From an uncultured Ignavibacteriota bacterium (GTDB lineage Bacteria; Bacteroidota; Ignavibacteria; Palsa-1295), in assembly GCA_903900335.1 (NCBI GenBank), contig CAIUMP010000060.1, forward strand, positions 150,411-214,410: a stretch of 64,000 bases of DNA, read 5' to 3'. The notes beneath the pieces were generated by a model. That model saw only the letters and a list, made by a program, of their open reading frames with translations. It was not told the DNA's origin and made no database searches. A program made the translations under genes and the position numbers. How positions within the stretch are numbered: the stretch's first letter is position 1; each line of letters opens with the position of its first letter. Shown piece by piece: positions 29,704-38,946 of the stretch.

Positions 29704-29765
29704 CTAACCCTTCTTCCCTTTGTACCAACTGCCTACAGCCTAGTCAACAGAGGATAAAGGGTTAG
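29704..29765. repeat. Inverted repeat CTAACCCTT / AAGGGTTAG
   Basis: A perfect 9-base inverted repeat (29704-29712 and 29757-29765) with a 44-base loop lies between the kdp operon and the terminator at 29782. No gene is visible in the 205 bases from 29642 to 29846. Confidence 0.5.
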
Positions 29766-29781
29766 GCGTGAAAATAATAAA

Positions 29782-29838
29782 GAGTTAATATCGGTAGAGC
29801 CACAAGCCCGAGCCCGATATTAACTCCTTATTTTTTGA
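29782..29838. terminator. Bidirectional terminator between kdp operon and tRNA-Pro
   Basis: A perfect 13-base stem GAGTTAATATCGG (29782-29794) with CCGATATTAACTC (29814-29826) is followed on the plus strand by CTTATTTTTT and on the minus strand by TTTATTATTTT, so it can end both the kdp operon and the tRNA transcript. Confidence 0.75.
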
Positions 29839-29846
29839 GTACTGTG

Positions 29847-29919
29847 TCGGGGCGACACGATTCGAACGTGCGACCCCCTGCTCCCAAAGCAGGTGCGCTA
29901 CCAGCTGCGCCACGCCCCG
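29847..29919 (-). tRNA. tRNA-Pro (anticodon TGG)
   Basis: 73-base cloverleaf on the minus strand: acceptor stem CGGGGCG with CGCCCCG and discriminator A, D arm GCGC-AGCTGGTA-GCGC, anticodon stem CCTGC with GCAGG around the loop TTTGGGA (anticodon TGG, proline), T arm with TTCGAAT. The 3' CCA is not encoded. Confidence 0.95.
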
Positions 29920-30111
29920 ATTTCCCACTGAATTCCACTTGCAAACCCAGAAGGCGAGTGAAGAACGCAACCGGCTCAGAATCGTTTCGAAAACCTTCGG
30001 CCGACCCAAAGAAAGGAGCTACGAGCTAAATTTGTAGGGACATTTCACGCCAAAATCGCCAAGGATACCCCAGCGGAATTCCGTTCTCACCGGGGGGCGA
30101 CAGAATTATTG

Positions 30112-30119
30112 TATTTTCG
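30112..30119 (+). promoter_or_regulatory. Possible promoter box TATTTTCG of the giant surface protein
   Basis: One mismatch to TAnnTTTG, 79 bases before the preferred start codon and after the tRNA gene, in a 279-base gap (29920-30198) that holds nothing else I recognise. Confidence 0.3.
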
Positions 30120-30198
30120 TTTCAGCCAACACCTTTGTCAGGTGTCTGGCCAACCCAACTGTCCGTTCTTTATTACTCCTAACGAATCCCTTACAGCA

Positions 30199-33100
30199 AT
30201 GCGACACTCAATCTATGCTGGTGTTCTAACAATTGTCATCGTATGTGTTAGCCTGACTTCCCCGATCCGAGCGCAGCAATCCGGCGGCCCCGGTGATGTA
30301 CCGCATACGATCAGTTATCAAGCAGCCATTGCGGATGCTGCTGGCAATCCGTTGAAGGATGACGACTATGTCGTTACGGTTCGTCTGTATGATGACAAGA
30401 ACGGTTCGCATAGTGTCTGGCAGGATACCTATACTGTGCACTCCGCGCGCGGCGTTGTGAATCTCAGCCTTGGCGGTGGAAGCACTCCACTTCCAGACGT
30501 GAGCAAGTTATCGAGTTCACTGTGGCTCAGCCTTCAGATCAACGGGGGCGCAGAAATTCGTAATGCTGGCGAACTCTCCGCCGCACCTTATGCGCTCAAT
30601 GTTCCTAACGGCTCCATCACCTCGCAGAAGATGGGTACGGACTACGTTGGTTCGGTCTCCATCAATGGACAGAAGGTCTCTGGCCGCGGGCAGGATGTCA
30701 ACCTCATTACTGGTGATGGCATCACGGCGGTTGCCGATCCCGGATCGAATTCCATCGTTTTGAAGTCGGCGCCAAGTGGAATTCAGTCCCAAAAGGGTGC
30801 GAATGGGCAGACTAATCTCTCGGTCTTCGGAACACTGACAGTAACCAGTTCCACATTCCTTAATACCACAGGCGGCACAACGACAGTCTCCAGCCTGGAC
30901 CCGAGCAAGCCGGTGAAGACCGATGCGAACAGGGTGCTGGTCTCCGGCGCGATGAATCTGGCTTCCAGCAATGATGTCAGTGGCACACTACCGATCGGCA
31001 ATGGAGGCACCGGAATCACTTCGGCTCCGTCCACTCATCAATTCTTACGCGATGATGCAGCAGGCCATTGGATGGCTGGCGGCATCACATCTGCGGATAT
31101 CAATGGCTCTGGCTGGTCGCTCACCGGCAATTCTGGCTCTTCCTCGGGTTCGAATTTCGTGGGAACGACGGACAATCAGGCTTTGGAGCTTCACATCTTC
31201 AACGGTGACGCTGGAAACAAAGGCAGTAAACGAGTTATGCGCTTTGAACCCACGGCAGTAAGTCCGAATATTCTGGGTGGATATCAAGGTAATCTTGGCG
31301 GATCTGGCAAAGTTGGCATTACCATTTCTGGTGGTGGTTCCTCGGGCTTTGAGAACGCGGCGACCAATGATTATGCGACAGTTGGCGGCGGCGAGCTGAA
31401 CACTGCCTCGGGTAACGCAAGCTTCGTAGGTGGTGGCTTCGATAACTGGTCTTACGGCGACCAATCTACCATCATGGGTGGACGGGATAACAACTCCCAT
31501 GGCGATGCCTCGACGATCGGTGGTGGTGCAAGTAATTTCGCGACCAACCAGCAGACAACCGTGTCCGGTGGCCGCAGCAACCAAGCCACAGGGAGTGTCG
31601 CAACAGTTTCCGGTGGCGCAAGCAACACCGCATCTGGAGATTACTCCGCTATTGCGGGTGGTCAGGGATTGACCCTCTCCGGCTCTGGAAGTTTTGGTTT
31701 CAACGCCAACTCCGGTGGTGCTAACTCGATGAGCGTCTCGGCTGCAAATACTGCCGTCTTCGGCAATACGGATGTCTGGATCGGCAACAACGACGGGACC
31801 TTCGCTTCCTCTGCACGCCAACTGCGATTGTACTCAGTTTACGGAACGAGCGGAGCCTATCCAAACGGTACACACTTTACCGCATTTCGCGCGCCCCAGG
31901 TTCTCGGAAGCGATCTCATATATACACTACCGGCAACTGGCGGCACGAGTGGTCAGGTTCTAACGACGGATGGAACTGGCATTTTAAGCTGGACAACTGC
32001 GAGCGGCAGTGGGGCAGTCTCCAGTGTTTTTGGACGCACGGGCGCGGTGGTCGCGGCCAACGGAGATTACAGCTATAGCCAAATTTCTGGTTTGGGATCT
32101 ATCGTCACGCACAATCAGGGTGATTACATCGCAAACGGAACGTCGCAGCAATCATCGTCCAACTTCAACATCAGCGGCAACGGTACGATCGGCAACACAT
32201 TGTCGCTTGGCGGGCCAGTAGTTCTTTCAAATGTGGATCATACTATTGACTTTGGGTACGCGACAGGGTCCACCAAAGGGCATGACATCACGATTCAGTC
32301 CGAGGCCGCAGGCGCGGCATCCGCAGGTGGTGACTTGTGGCTCATGTCCGGTTTGGGGGGTGACGCATCAGGCACGGCCGCGGGAGGCACGGGTGGTCTA
32401 ATTTATGTAGTGGCCAACGACGGCGGCAACGCGAACTCAGCGTTCGCAGCTGGTTCTGGGGGTCCGGTGATCGTTAACGGCGGAACCGGCGGAGCCTCGT
32501 TCGCGACTCGAAGTGCAGGTACTGGTGGTGTGGTCTCTGTTGCGGGCGGATCTGGCGGACTTGGAAATGGCGCTTCCGCTCCCTCTGGAAATGGTGGCCA
32601 GTTGCTTCTTACAGGTGGAAATGCCACTTCCAATCCTGGCGGAAGCATGGGTAACGGGGGGAATGTCACTATCGGTGGCGGGCAAGGCACCACGAACGGA
32701 TCCGTCTCCATCCAGACCAACGGTGGTAGCCTGATGATGGGTGGCGCGGCAGTCCCACTCACGATCAACTCCACACACTTCGCAGTAAGCTCATCGGGTT
32801 CGGTCTCGGGAGTTACATCGCTCACGAATAACGGTCTGCTTACCCAGATAGGCACGGCGAGTTTTAGCGATCAGATCATCACTCCGCTCGCGGCAGGTGT
32901 CGTGCATAGCAATGGCACAGGTAATCCGCTGACCACCTCAGCAGTGACGTTGAATAGCGAGGTAACGGGAACGTTGCCCGTTGCTAATGGCGGAACCGGT
33001 TCGAGCACGGCATCCGGCGCACGCACGAACCTCGGGCTTGGTACGATCGCCACGCACGCTCAGGGCGACTATATTCTGAATGGAACAACCCCTCAAGCAC

Positions 33101-36100
33101 CAGCCAGTTTCTCGATCGATGGCAATGGCACGATCGGCAATAATCTGGGACTCGGTAACTCTATCATTTTGGGAGAGGGAGACCATTTTATCCACTATGC
33201 CGCCGCTTCGTCATTTACCAACACGTTGCTTATCGCCGCGCAGGATGGCACGACCGCCACACTTGGAGGATCCCTCGTGCTTGGCTCTGGAGTCGGTGGC
33301 CAGGCGGGCTCTGCTCTTCCTGGAGGAGCCGGTGGACATATCTACGTAACCGCTGGTGATGGCGGTGTTGCAAGCACGACTGCTGCAGCCGGAACCGGTG
33401 GACAAATGAATCTCAATGGCGGATCGGGTGGCGCGGCGGCTGGATCAACAGTTGGTGGCAATGGAGGTGTCGTCGCGATCGCAGGTGGAGCAAGCGGACA
33501 AGGTAACGGTTCTTCTGCTGCCTCTGGGAATGGCGGCGGGTTGTTCCTTACAGGTGGCAGTGCAGTTTCAAATCCCGGCGGTAGCATGGGCAACGGAGGT
33601 AATGTTACGATCGCAGGTGGTGATGGGACGACCAAAGGAACGGTGTCGATTCAGACGAACGGCGGCAGTCTTACCATGGGCAGCGCGGCAGTCCCACTCA
33701 CGATCAGCTCAACACATTTCGCTGTAAGCGCCTCGGGTTCGGTCACTGGCGTGACGTCATTAACGAACACTGGGCTTCTGACCCAAAGCGGCACCGCAAG
33801 CTTCGGCGATCAGATCATCACTCCGCTTGCAGCAGGAATTGTTCATAGCAACGGCACTGGTACTCCCCTCTCCGCATCAGCCGTCGCGCTGGGAAGTGAT
33901 GTCAGCGGCACGCTGCCCATCTCGAATGGTGGCACGGGTGCCACTACCGCTTCCGCCGCAGCAGCGAATCTCCTTCCCGACCAGACTGGGAATTCTGGTA
34001 AATTCCTGAAGACCAATGGCTCCGGCACGCTGAGTTGGGATTTTGCTGGTGCTGCCTCAGGCTGGGGCGTAACGGGCAATAGCGGGACCACTCCTGGAAC
34101 AAACTTTGTCGGCACGACCGACAATACTGCGTTTGAGATTCACGTCTATGATGGTGACGGTACTTCCAATGAGGGTTCGAAACGAGTGATGCGGTATGAA
34201 CCCAACTCTACGAGCGCAAACATCATTGGTGGTTATCAGGGGAATACCGTGGCGGCATCACAAGCTGGCGTGACCATCGCGGGCGGCGGCAAAGACCATT
34301 ATCCCAATGTAGTTTCTGGCCAATTTGGGACCATCAGTGGAGGATATGGGAATACGATCTCTACTGGAGCTACGGGCGGCACGATTGGTGGAGGTTTCTC
34401 TAATACCGCTTCCTATCTTGCGGCTACAGTCGCTGGCGGTTATTCCAACACCGCGTCAACATTAGGTTCTACCGTTGGGGGCGGACATGACAACACTGCC
34501 CTCGGAAACTCTGCGACGGTCGCGGGTGGTAGCGTGAATCAAGCGAACGGATTTTCGGCTGCAATTTTAGGTGGATCCAATAACACGGCGGCAGATGATG
34601 CTTTTGTGGGTGGTGGTTACACGAATACAGCAAACGGGCCGTTCTCGATGATCCCAGGCGGCGAAGGTTTGACCTTCACCAGTGCCGCTTCCTATAGCTT
34701 TGGAATCCTCGCCAACGAAGGATTCCTCACCTATGGCATGACTGTAGCTGCTCCGAAGACGGCCGTCTTCGGAAATATGGATGTGTGGATCGGCAACAAC
34801 GATAACACCGCTCAGAGCGCAGCGCGGCAGCTACGGTTCTATTCACCCTATGGTACGAATGGGGCCTACCCGAACGGTACGCACTACACCGCCTTCCGCG
34901 CTGCGACGGGCATGACGGCCGATCTTACATATACCCTTCCGGCCACCGCCCCGACAGCGGGCCAAGTCCTTTCATCCACTGCTGCTGGAGTGCTCAGTTG
35001 GGCAGACGCAGGTGGTGGATCTCTTTCGGGTGATGTCACCGGCACACTCAGTGCAACGCACGTTGCGCTGGTCGGCGGCTCAACGGCCGCGAATGTGCAT
35101 AGCGCGGAACTGGCGGCAAATGCGGCGACGGACGTGAATGCCGCGAGCACCATTGTCAAACGAGATGCGAGTGGTGCATTCCACGCAGGTGCGATCACGG
35201 TTGGTGTCGTTACCTCTACTGGCATCCAGGTGGGCAACAATTCTGGTGGTAACGTTGGCGCAATTTCGTTTGGCGACGGGTTCAGTCATTTCGGTGCGAT
35301 CGATGCCGATAATGGCTTTACCGCCGACCGTTCCTTCCACCTGCCAGATCAGACTGGGACGCTTGCGCTTACCTCCGATCTTGCGAATACCGCCCTTCAC
35401 GGAGATGTAACGGGTACCACAGGAGCTACTGTCGTTTCATTCGTTGGCACCTCCTCCGCCTCAAATGTGCATAGCGCAGAGCTGGCAGCAAATGCGGCAA
35501 CCAGCGCGAACACACCGTCAACGATCGTTCGTCGAGGAGCAGACGGCACGATACACGCTGGCTACATTCAGGGCTCCTCGTTCGAGGCTGGAGATGCGAG
35601 CACACATGGATTCTACGTGCTCAACGACGGCGCGACACACACTGGCACAATCCAATTCAACGGCCCGATCTCGCAATCCCGCACCTACTGGTTGCCGGAC
35701 AATGACGGGACGATCGCGCTGAGCTCGGATATTCCATCGGCCAGCAGCTTCATTCATAATGGAACGACGCTTCAATCGGCGGCGAACTTTAACATTGACG
35801 GCAACGGCTCGATCGGTGGCAACCTTAGCATCGCTTCCCTCTCACCCGCGATGCCGGTTCGCGTAGATGCCTCGAATAACCTGGTCTCGTTGCAGATCGA
35901 CCTGAGCCGTCCGGATAACGTGACGAATGTGCTCGCCGTAAGCAACGGCGGAACCGGCGTGGTCAACACGGGGGCGCACAACGTGTTTGCTGGTCCAACG
36001 GGTGGAATCGCAGCACCATCGTGGAGACAACTTGATCCGACAGATATCCCCGATATAAGCGGCAGTTATATCAAGAATGGCTCCTCGACCCAGTCGGGCG

Positions 36101-38547
36101 CGAATTTCAATGTTGATGGTAATGGCTCGATCGGTGGAACATTGGCATTTCCTGGGACCGACGACAATGGCTCTGTATTCATGGGGCCGGACGGATATGA
36201 TGGCAATAACGCCCTCAATTTGGATGTGACTGGGGATGGAGATGGCATCATCAATCTCGATATTGAAGGTTCGATGGTTGCCTCCATTCAGAATAGCTAC
36301 TTCGGGCATCCCGGCATCTCGCTGGCGCCTGGTGCGGCGTTCTACGGAGATGGAAGCGGTTTGACAAATATTCCAACGACCAACAATTACATTCAGAACG
36401 GCACTTCACTTCAATCCGGCTCCAACTTTAACATTTCGGGCAGCGGGTATATCGGTAGCCATCTCGGCGTTGGGACGGCGACACCCGCCTCCCAACTTGA
36501 GGTTCGCAACGATCAGGATGCAGGTACGGAGGTCTTTGTGACAAATAATTCCAACAGTGGGAATTCCTTCGCCGGCTTCCGGGCACGCTCGACAAGTGAC
36601 GCATATTTTGGCGTCAATGCGACGAACGCCTCCTCCGGTGCACTCGGCGTCGATCGTGCGTTTGTGTATAATACCGCTAATGGTATTGCCTTGCGAGCGG
36701 CAGGTTCTTCGAGTGACATCGCGTTCTCGACTGGCGGCGATGCTACCAGCAACGTTCGTATGAAGATTACGAGCGGCGGGAACGTCGGTATTGGTACGAC
36801 AACCCCGACCGAGGCGCTCGACGTCGCAGGTAACATTCACGCTTCCGGTACGATCCATAGCGGGAATTCCGTCATCATTGATGGAACGACCGCCACGCGC
36901 ACGATCACATCGGATGCAACGATGAATGTCTCAACGACTTCGGGTAATTTGTCCTTGCTGCCAGCTGGCAATGTTGGAATCGGGACTTCATCCCCAAGCT
37001 CGACACTCGATGTCGCTGGTACCTTGAATACAAGCGGCAATGCCTCGTTTGGCGGTACTGTTGGTGTCACGGGCACCGTGACGGCTTCCGCGTTCTCGGG
37101 CGACGGCAGCGGACTTAGCAATCTTACTATCCCTGCGGGCTCGGGTCACTACATTCAGAATGGATCGACGTTGCAAACCAGTGCTACATTCAATATCGAT
37201 GGGAATGGCTATATCGGCGGCAGCGTCGGTATCGGCACGACGACACCCTCGGCATCGCTGGAAATCGCTGGCTCGCTCCTTGCGAGCGGTACATCTGGGG
37301 CTACCCCCGTTTCTGGCGCGGGAACGCGTATGATGTGGGTACCCGCAAAAGCCGCGTTCCGGGCAGGTGAAGTTACTGGGACGCAGTGGGACAATGCAAA
37401 CATTGGCACGGCATCTTTTGCAGTGGGACATGGAGCTAAGGCAAGCGGCGACTACTCTTCGGCAACTGGTTACCTTACGCTTGCCTCTGGTCAGTACTCC
37501 ACGGCAGCAGGTCACACGTCTGTGGCAAGCGGCGCGAATTCTACGGCGCTTGGGTACACCGCTCAAGCAACTGGCTACTCCTCGTCAGCTCTTGGAGAGT
37601 TCACTGTTGCGAGTGGGAACGACGCAACCGCGCTCGGTGCGTACACCACGGCCGACGGGAGTCATTCGACGGCACTGGGTTACACCGCATCGACGAATGG
37701 CAATGACTACTCGTTCGTCTATGGCGACGGCAGCGCGACGACGAACAACGACGCGACGAATCAATTCATGGTACGTGCATCTGGCGGATTCAAACTGTTC
37801 GATGATGCCTCTTCATCTCCGGCATTCACACTCTCGGGTGCGACGGCCGTGATCGGTGGCGCGGATGGCGGCACGTTGAACATTGGATCCACGGGTGGTT
37901 CGGGTACCACGTCCGCAGGTCATTGGTCGGAGTTGACACTCGATGGCGGTGAGCACGGTGGCGAAGGACCGGTCATTCACTTGATCGGTGGTGGATATGA
38001 CGGCTCCGTGCCAACGTCGAACCATGTGCATATTGATATCTCCACGACGAGCGCCGTCAATGCCAACGCGTCCATCGTTGCGACAGACGATAATAACTAT
38101 GGTGCCAATCTGGACTTCCAAACGCTGGTACCGGGCTCATCGAGCAACTCTCTTGTGTCCCGCCTCTATATTCAGGATCAAGGGAATGTCGGCATTGGGA
38201 CGACGACCCCGGCGGCGACGCTGGACGTGGCAGGAACAGTGAATGCATCCGGCACGGCGACTTTCGCCTCGGATGTCTCAACGGGTGGGCACGTCATCGC
38301 TACCTCGAACGCCACGGCGGCCTCTGCCGACGCTGGAGTGACCATCAGCGATGTGCCGGTCTTTATTATTACGGCCGGTTCGCCAACCGCAGACTTCCCG
38401 ATCTACCTGCCATCGAGCGCGGCCACTGGTGACATGATCGTAGTGATCAACCAGGATCCTGTCTACTACGCGCAATACAATGCGGCGGGGTGGGTCTATC
38501 CGCGCAGCTCACGGACGTTCTACTTTGATGGTACCAACTGGCAATAG
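30199..38547 (+). CDS. Giant repetitive surface protein, tail-fibre/YadA-head like
   Basis: 2782 residues, rich in Gly, Ser, Thr, Asn and Ala. The ATG at 30199 opens a signal peptide (HSIYAGVLTIVIVCVSL); an upstream ATG at 30109 is less likely. An N-terminal domain (about 30-150: ISYQAAIADAAGNPL, then SAAPYALNVPN) is of the kind found on Bacteroidota tail-fibre-like proteins. Three stretches of YadA-head-like repeats follow (about 31380-31660, 34270-34660 and 37420-37700), the last with 14-residue units such as ASGANSTALGYTAQ. Six copies of a module beginning YIxNGT and ending NGxIG, and repeated GTLPxxNGGTG turns, link them. Glycine-rich blocks at 32280-32720 and 33230-33670 are duplicates. 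No type IX sorting domain, S74 peptidase or autotransporter barrel ends the protein. It is probably an adhesin or stalk; the export route is unclear. Confidence 0.88.
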   Translation: MRHSIYAGVLTIVIVCVSLTSPIRAQQSGGPGDVPHTISYQAAIADAAGNPLKDDDYVVTVRLYDDKNGSHSVWQDTYTVHSARGVVNLSLGGGSTPLPDVSKLSSSLWLSLQINGGAEIRNAGELSAAPYALNVPNGSITSQKMGTDYVGSVSINGQKVSGRGQDVNLITGDGITAVADPGSNSIVLKSAPSGIQSQKGANGQTNLSVFGTLTVTSSTFLNTTGGTTTVSSLDPSKPVKTDANRVLVSGAMNLASSNDVSGTLPIGNGGTGITSAPSTHQFLRDDAAGHWMAGGITSADINGSGWSLTGNSGSSSGSNFVGTTDNQALELHIFNGDAGNKGSKRVMRFEPTAVSPNILGGYQGNLGGSGKVGITISGGGSSGFENAATNDYATVGGGELNTASGNASFVGGGFDNWSYGDQSTIMGGRDNNSHGDASTIGGGASNFATNQQTTVSGGRSNQATGSVATVSGGASNTASGDYSAIAGGQGLTLSGSGSFGFNANSGGANSMSVSAANTAVFGNTDVWIGNNDGTFASSARQLRLYSVYGTSGAYPNGTHFTAFRAPQVLGSDLIYTLPATGGTSGQVLTTDGTGILSWTTASGSGAVSSVFGRTGAVVAANGDYSYSQISGLGSIVTHNQGDYIANGTSQQSSSNFNISGNGTIGNTLSLGGPVVLSNVDHTIDFGYATGSTKGHDITIQSEAAGAASAGGDLWLMSGLGGDASGTAAGGTGGLIYVVANDGGNANSAFAAGSGGPVIVNGGTGGASFATRSAGTGGVVSVAGGSGGLGNGASAPSGNGGQLLLTGGNATSNPGGSMGNGGNVTIGGGQGTTNGSVSIQTNGGSLMMGGAAVPLTINSTHFAVSSSGSVSGVTSLTNNGLLTQIGTASFSDQIITPLAAGVVHSNGTGNPLTTSAVTLNSEVTGTLPVANGGTGSSTASGARTNLGLGTIATHAQGDYILNGTTPQAPASFSIDGNGTIGNNLGLGNSIILGEGDHFIHYAAASSFTNTLLIAAQDGTTATLGGSLVLGSGVGGQAGSALPGGAGGHIYVTAGDGGVASTTAAAGTGGQMNLNGGSGGAAAGSTVGGNGGVVAIAGGASGQGNGSSAASGNGGGLFLTGGSAVSNPGGSMGNGGNVTIAGGDGTTKGTVSIQTNGGSLTMGSAAVPLTISSTHFAVSASGSVTGVTSLTNTGLLTQSGTASFGDQIITPLAAGIVHSNGTGTPLSASAVALGSDVSGTLPISNGGTGATTASAAAANLLPDQTGNSGKFLKTNGSGTLSWDFAGAASGWGVTGNSGTTPGTNFVGTTDNTAFEIHVYDGDGTSNEGSKRVMRYEPNSTSANIIGGYQGNTVAASQAGVTIAGGGKDHYPNVVSGQFGTISGGYGNTISTGATGGTIGGGFSNTASYLAATVAGGYSNTASTLGSTVGGGHDNTALGNSATVAGGSVNQANGFSAAILGGSNNTAADDAFVGGGYTNTANGPFSMIPGGEGLTFTSAASYSFGILANEGFLTYGMTVAAPKTAVFGNMDVWIGNNDNTAQSAARQLRFYSPYGTNGAYPNGTHYTAFRAATGMTADLTYTLPATAPTAGQVLSSTAAGVLSWADAGGGSLSGDVTGTLSATHVALVGGSTAANVHSAELAANAATDVNAASTIVKRDASGAFHAGAITVGVVTSTGIQVGNNSGGNVGAISFGDGFSHFGAIDADNGFTADRSFHLPDQTGTLALTSDLANTALHGDVTGTTGATVVSFVGTSSASNVHSAELAANAATSANTPSTIVRRGADGTIHAGYIQGSSFEAGDASTHGFYVLNDGATHTGTIQFNGPISQSRTYWLPDNDGTIALSSDIPSASSFIHNGTTLQSAANFNIDGNGSIGGNLSIASLSPAMPVRVDASNNLVSLQIDLSRPDNVTNVLAVSNGGTGVVNTGAHNVFAGPTGGIAAPSWRQLDPTDIPDISGSYIKNGSSTQSGANFNVDGNGSIGGTLAFPGTDDNGSVFMGPDGYDGNNALNLDVTGDGDGIINLDIEGSMVASIQNSYFGHPGISLAPGAAFYGDGSGLTNIPTTNNYIQNGTSLQSGSNFNISGSGYIGSHLGVGTATPASQLEVRNDQDAGTEVFVTNNSNSGNSFAGFRARSTSDAYFGVNATNASSGALGVDRAFVYNTANGIALRAAGSSSDIAFSTGGDATSNVRMKITSGGNVGIGTTTPTEALDVAGNIHASGTIHSGNSVIIDGTTATRTITSDATMNVSTTSGNLSLLPAGNVGIGTSSPSSTLDVAGTLNTSGNASFGGTVGVTGTVTASAFSGDGSGLSNLTIPAGSGHYIQNGSTLQTSATFNIDGNGYIGGSVGIGTTTPSASLEIAGSLLASGTSGATPVSGAGTRMMWVPAKAAFRAGEVTGTQWDNANIGTASFAVGHGAKASGDYSSATGYLTLASGQYSTAAGHTSVASGANSTALGYTAQATGYSSSALGEFTVASGNDATALGAYTTADGSHSTALGYTASTNGNDYSFVYGDGSATTNNDATNQFMVRASGGFKLFDDASSSPAFTLSGATAVIGGADGGTLNIGSTGGSGTTSAGHWSELTLDGGEHGGEGPVIHLIGGGYDGSVPTSNHVHIDISTTSAVNANASIVATDDNNYGANLDFQTLVPGSSSNSLVSRLYIQDQGNVGIGTTTPAATLDVAGTVNASGTATFASDVSTGGHVIATSNATAASADAGVTISDVPVFIITAGSPTADFPIYLPSSAATGDMIVVINQDPVYYAQYNAAGWVYPRSSRTFYFDGTNWQ

Positions 38548-38570
38548 CCAGCGCCGTTCCAAATACAAAA

Positions 38571-38600
38571 AGCCCCCGCAAACGCGGGGGCTTTTTTTTT
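38571..38600. terminator. Strong terminator between convergent genes
   Basis: Stem AGCCCCCGC, loop AAAC, GCGGGGGCT (38571-38592) followed by a run of eight further T (to 38600) ends the giant protein gene. The A-run before the stem lets it act on the minus strand as well for the DUF952 gene. Confidence 0.93.
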
Positions 38601-38937
38601 ACTGAAGTTCTTGCGGCAAGGCGTAGCCCTCTTCACCATCCCAGTCGAGGTGATGGGTAGCGGTGATGGCGTTGCGATTCAGCGTGCCATAGATATGCGG
38701 GAAGAGTCGGCCGTCCTGCATGGAATCTTCCCACTTGATCTCCGGGGTTACGAGCGAATCATCGATGGCTAGCAGTTTCATCTCTTCACTGTACGGAGCC
38801 AGAAAATTGGCCACGGCTAAGACTTGCTCTAGCGTGGAACAGTGGATGAACCCTTCGCTCGTGAGTGAGGGTGGCGCGAAGGTATCGCCAGTCAGGTCGC
38901 GAGCGAGATCGGTCTCTGTGATAAAGTGATAGATCAT
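38599..38937 (-). CDS. DUF952 family protein
   Basis: 112-residue protein of the DUF952 family, function unknown. The start MIYHFITETDLAR, the conserved SLTSEGFIHCSTLEQV near residue 30 and EDSMQDGRLFPHIYGTLN near residue 75 are diagnostic. The family is a small cytoplasmic alpha/beta protein without an assigned activity. It lies 9 bases downstream of the carboxylase subunit gene on the same strand and shares its terminator with the giant protein gene. Confidence 0.9.
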   Translation of the reverse strand: MIYHFITETDLARDLTGDTFAPPSLTSEGFIHCSTLEQVLAVANFLAPYSEEMKLLAIDDSLVTPEIKWEDSMQDGRLFPHIYGTLNRNAITATHHLDWDGEEGYALPQELQ

Positions 38938-38946
38938 GGGGCGTAA

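Noticed and set aside
31300..34700. Regular repeats suggesting a CRISPR array
   Set aside because: They are codon-level repeats of Gly-rich and YadA-head-like protein modules in one open frame, with no identical repeats separated by unique spacers.
37367..37852. 161-codon frame inside the giant protein gene
   Set aside because: Arg/Thr-rich shadow of the YadA-like repeats in another frame.
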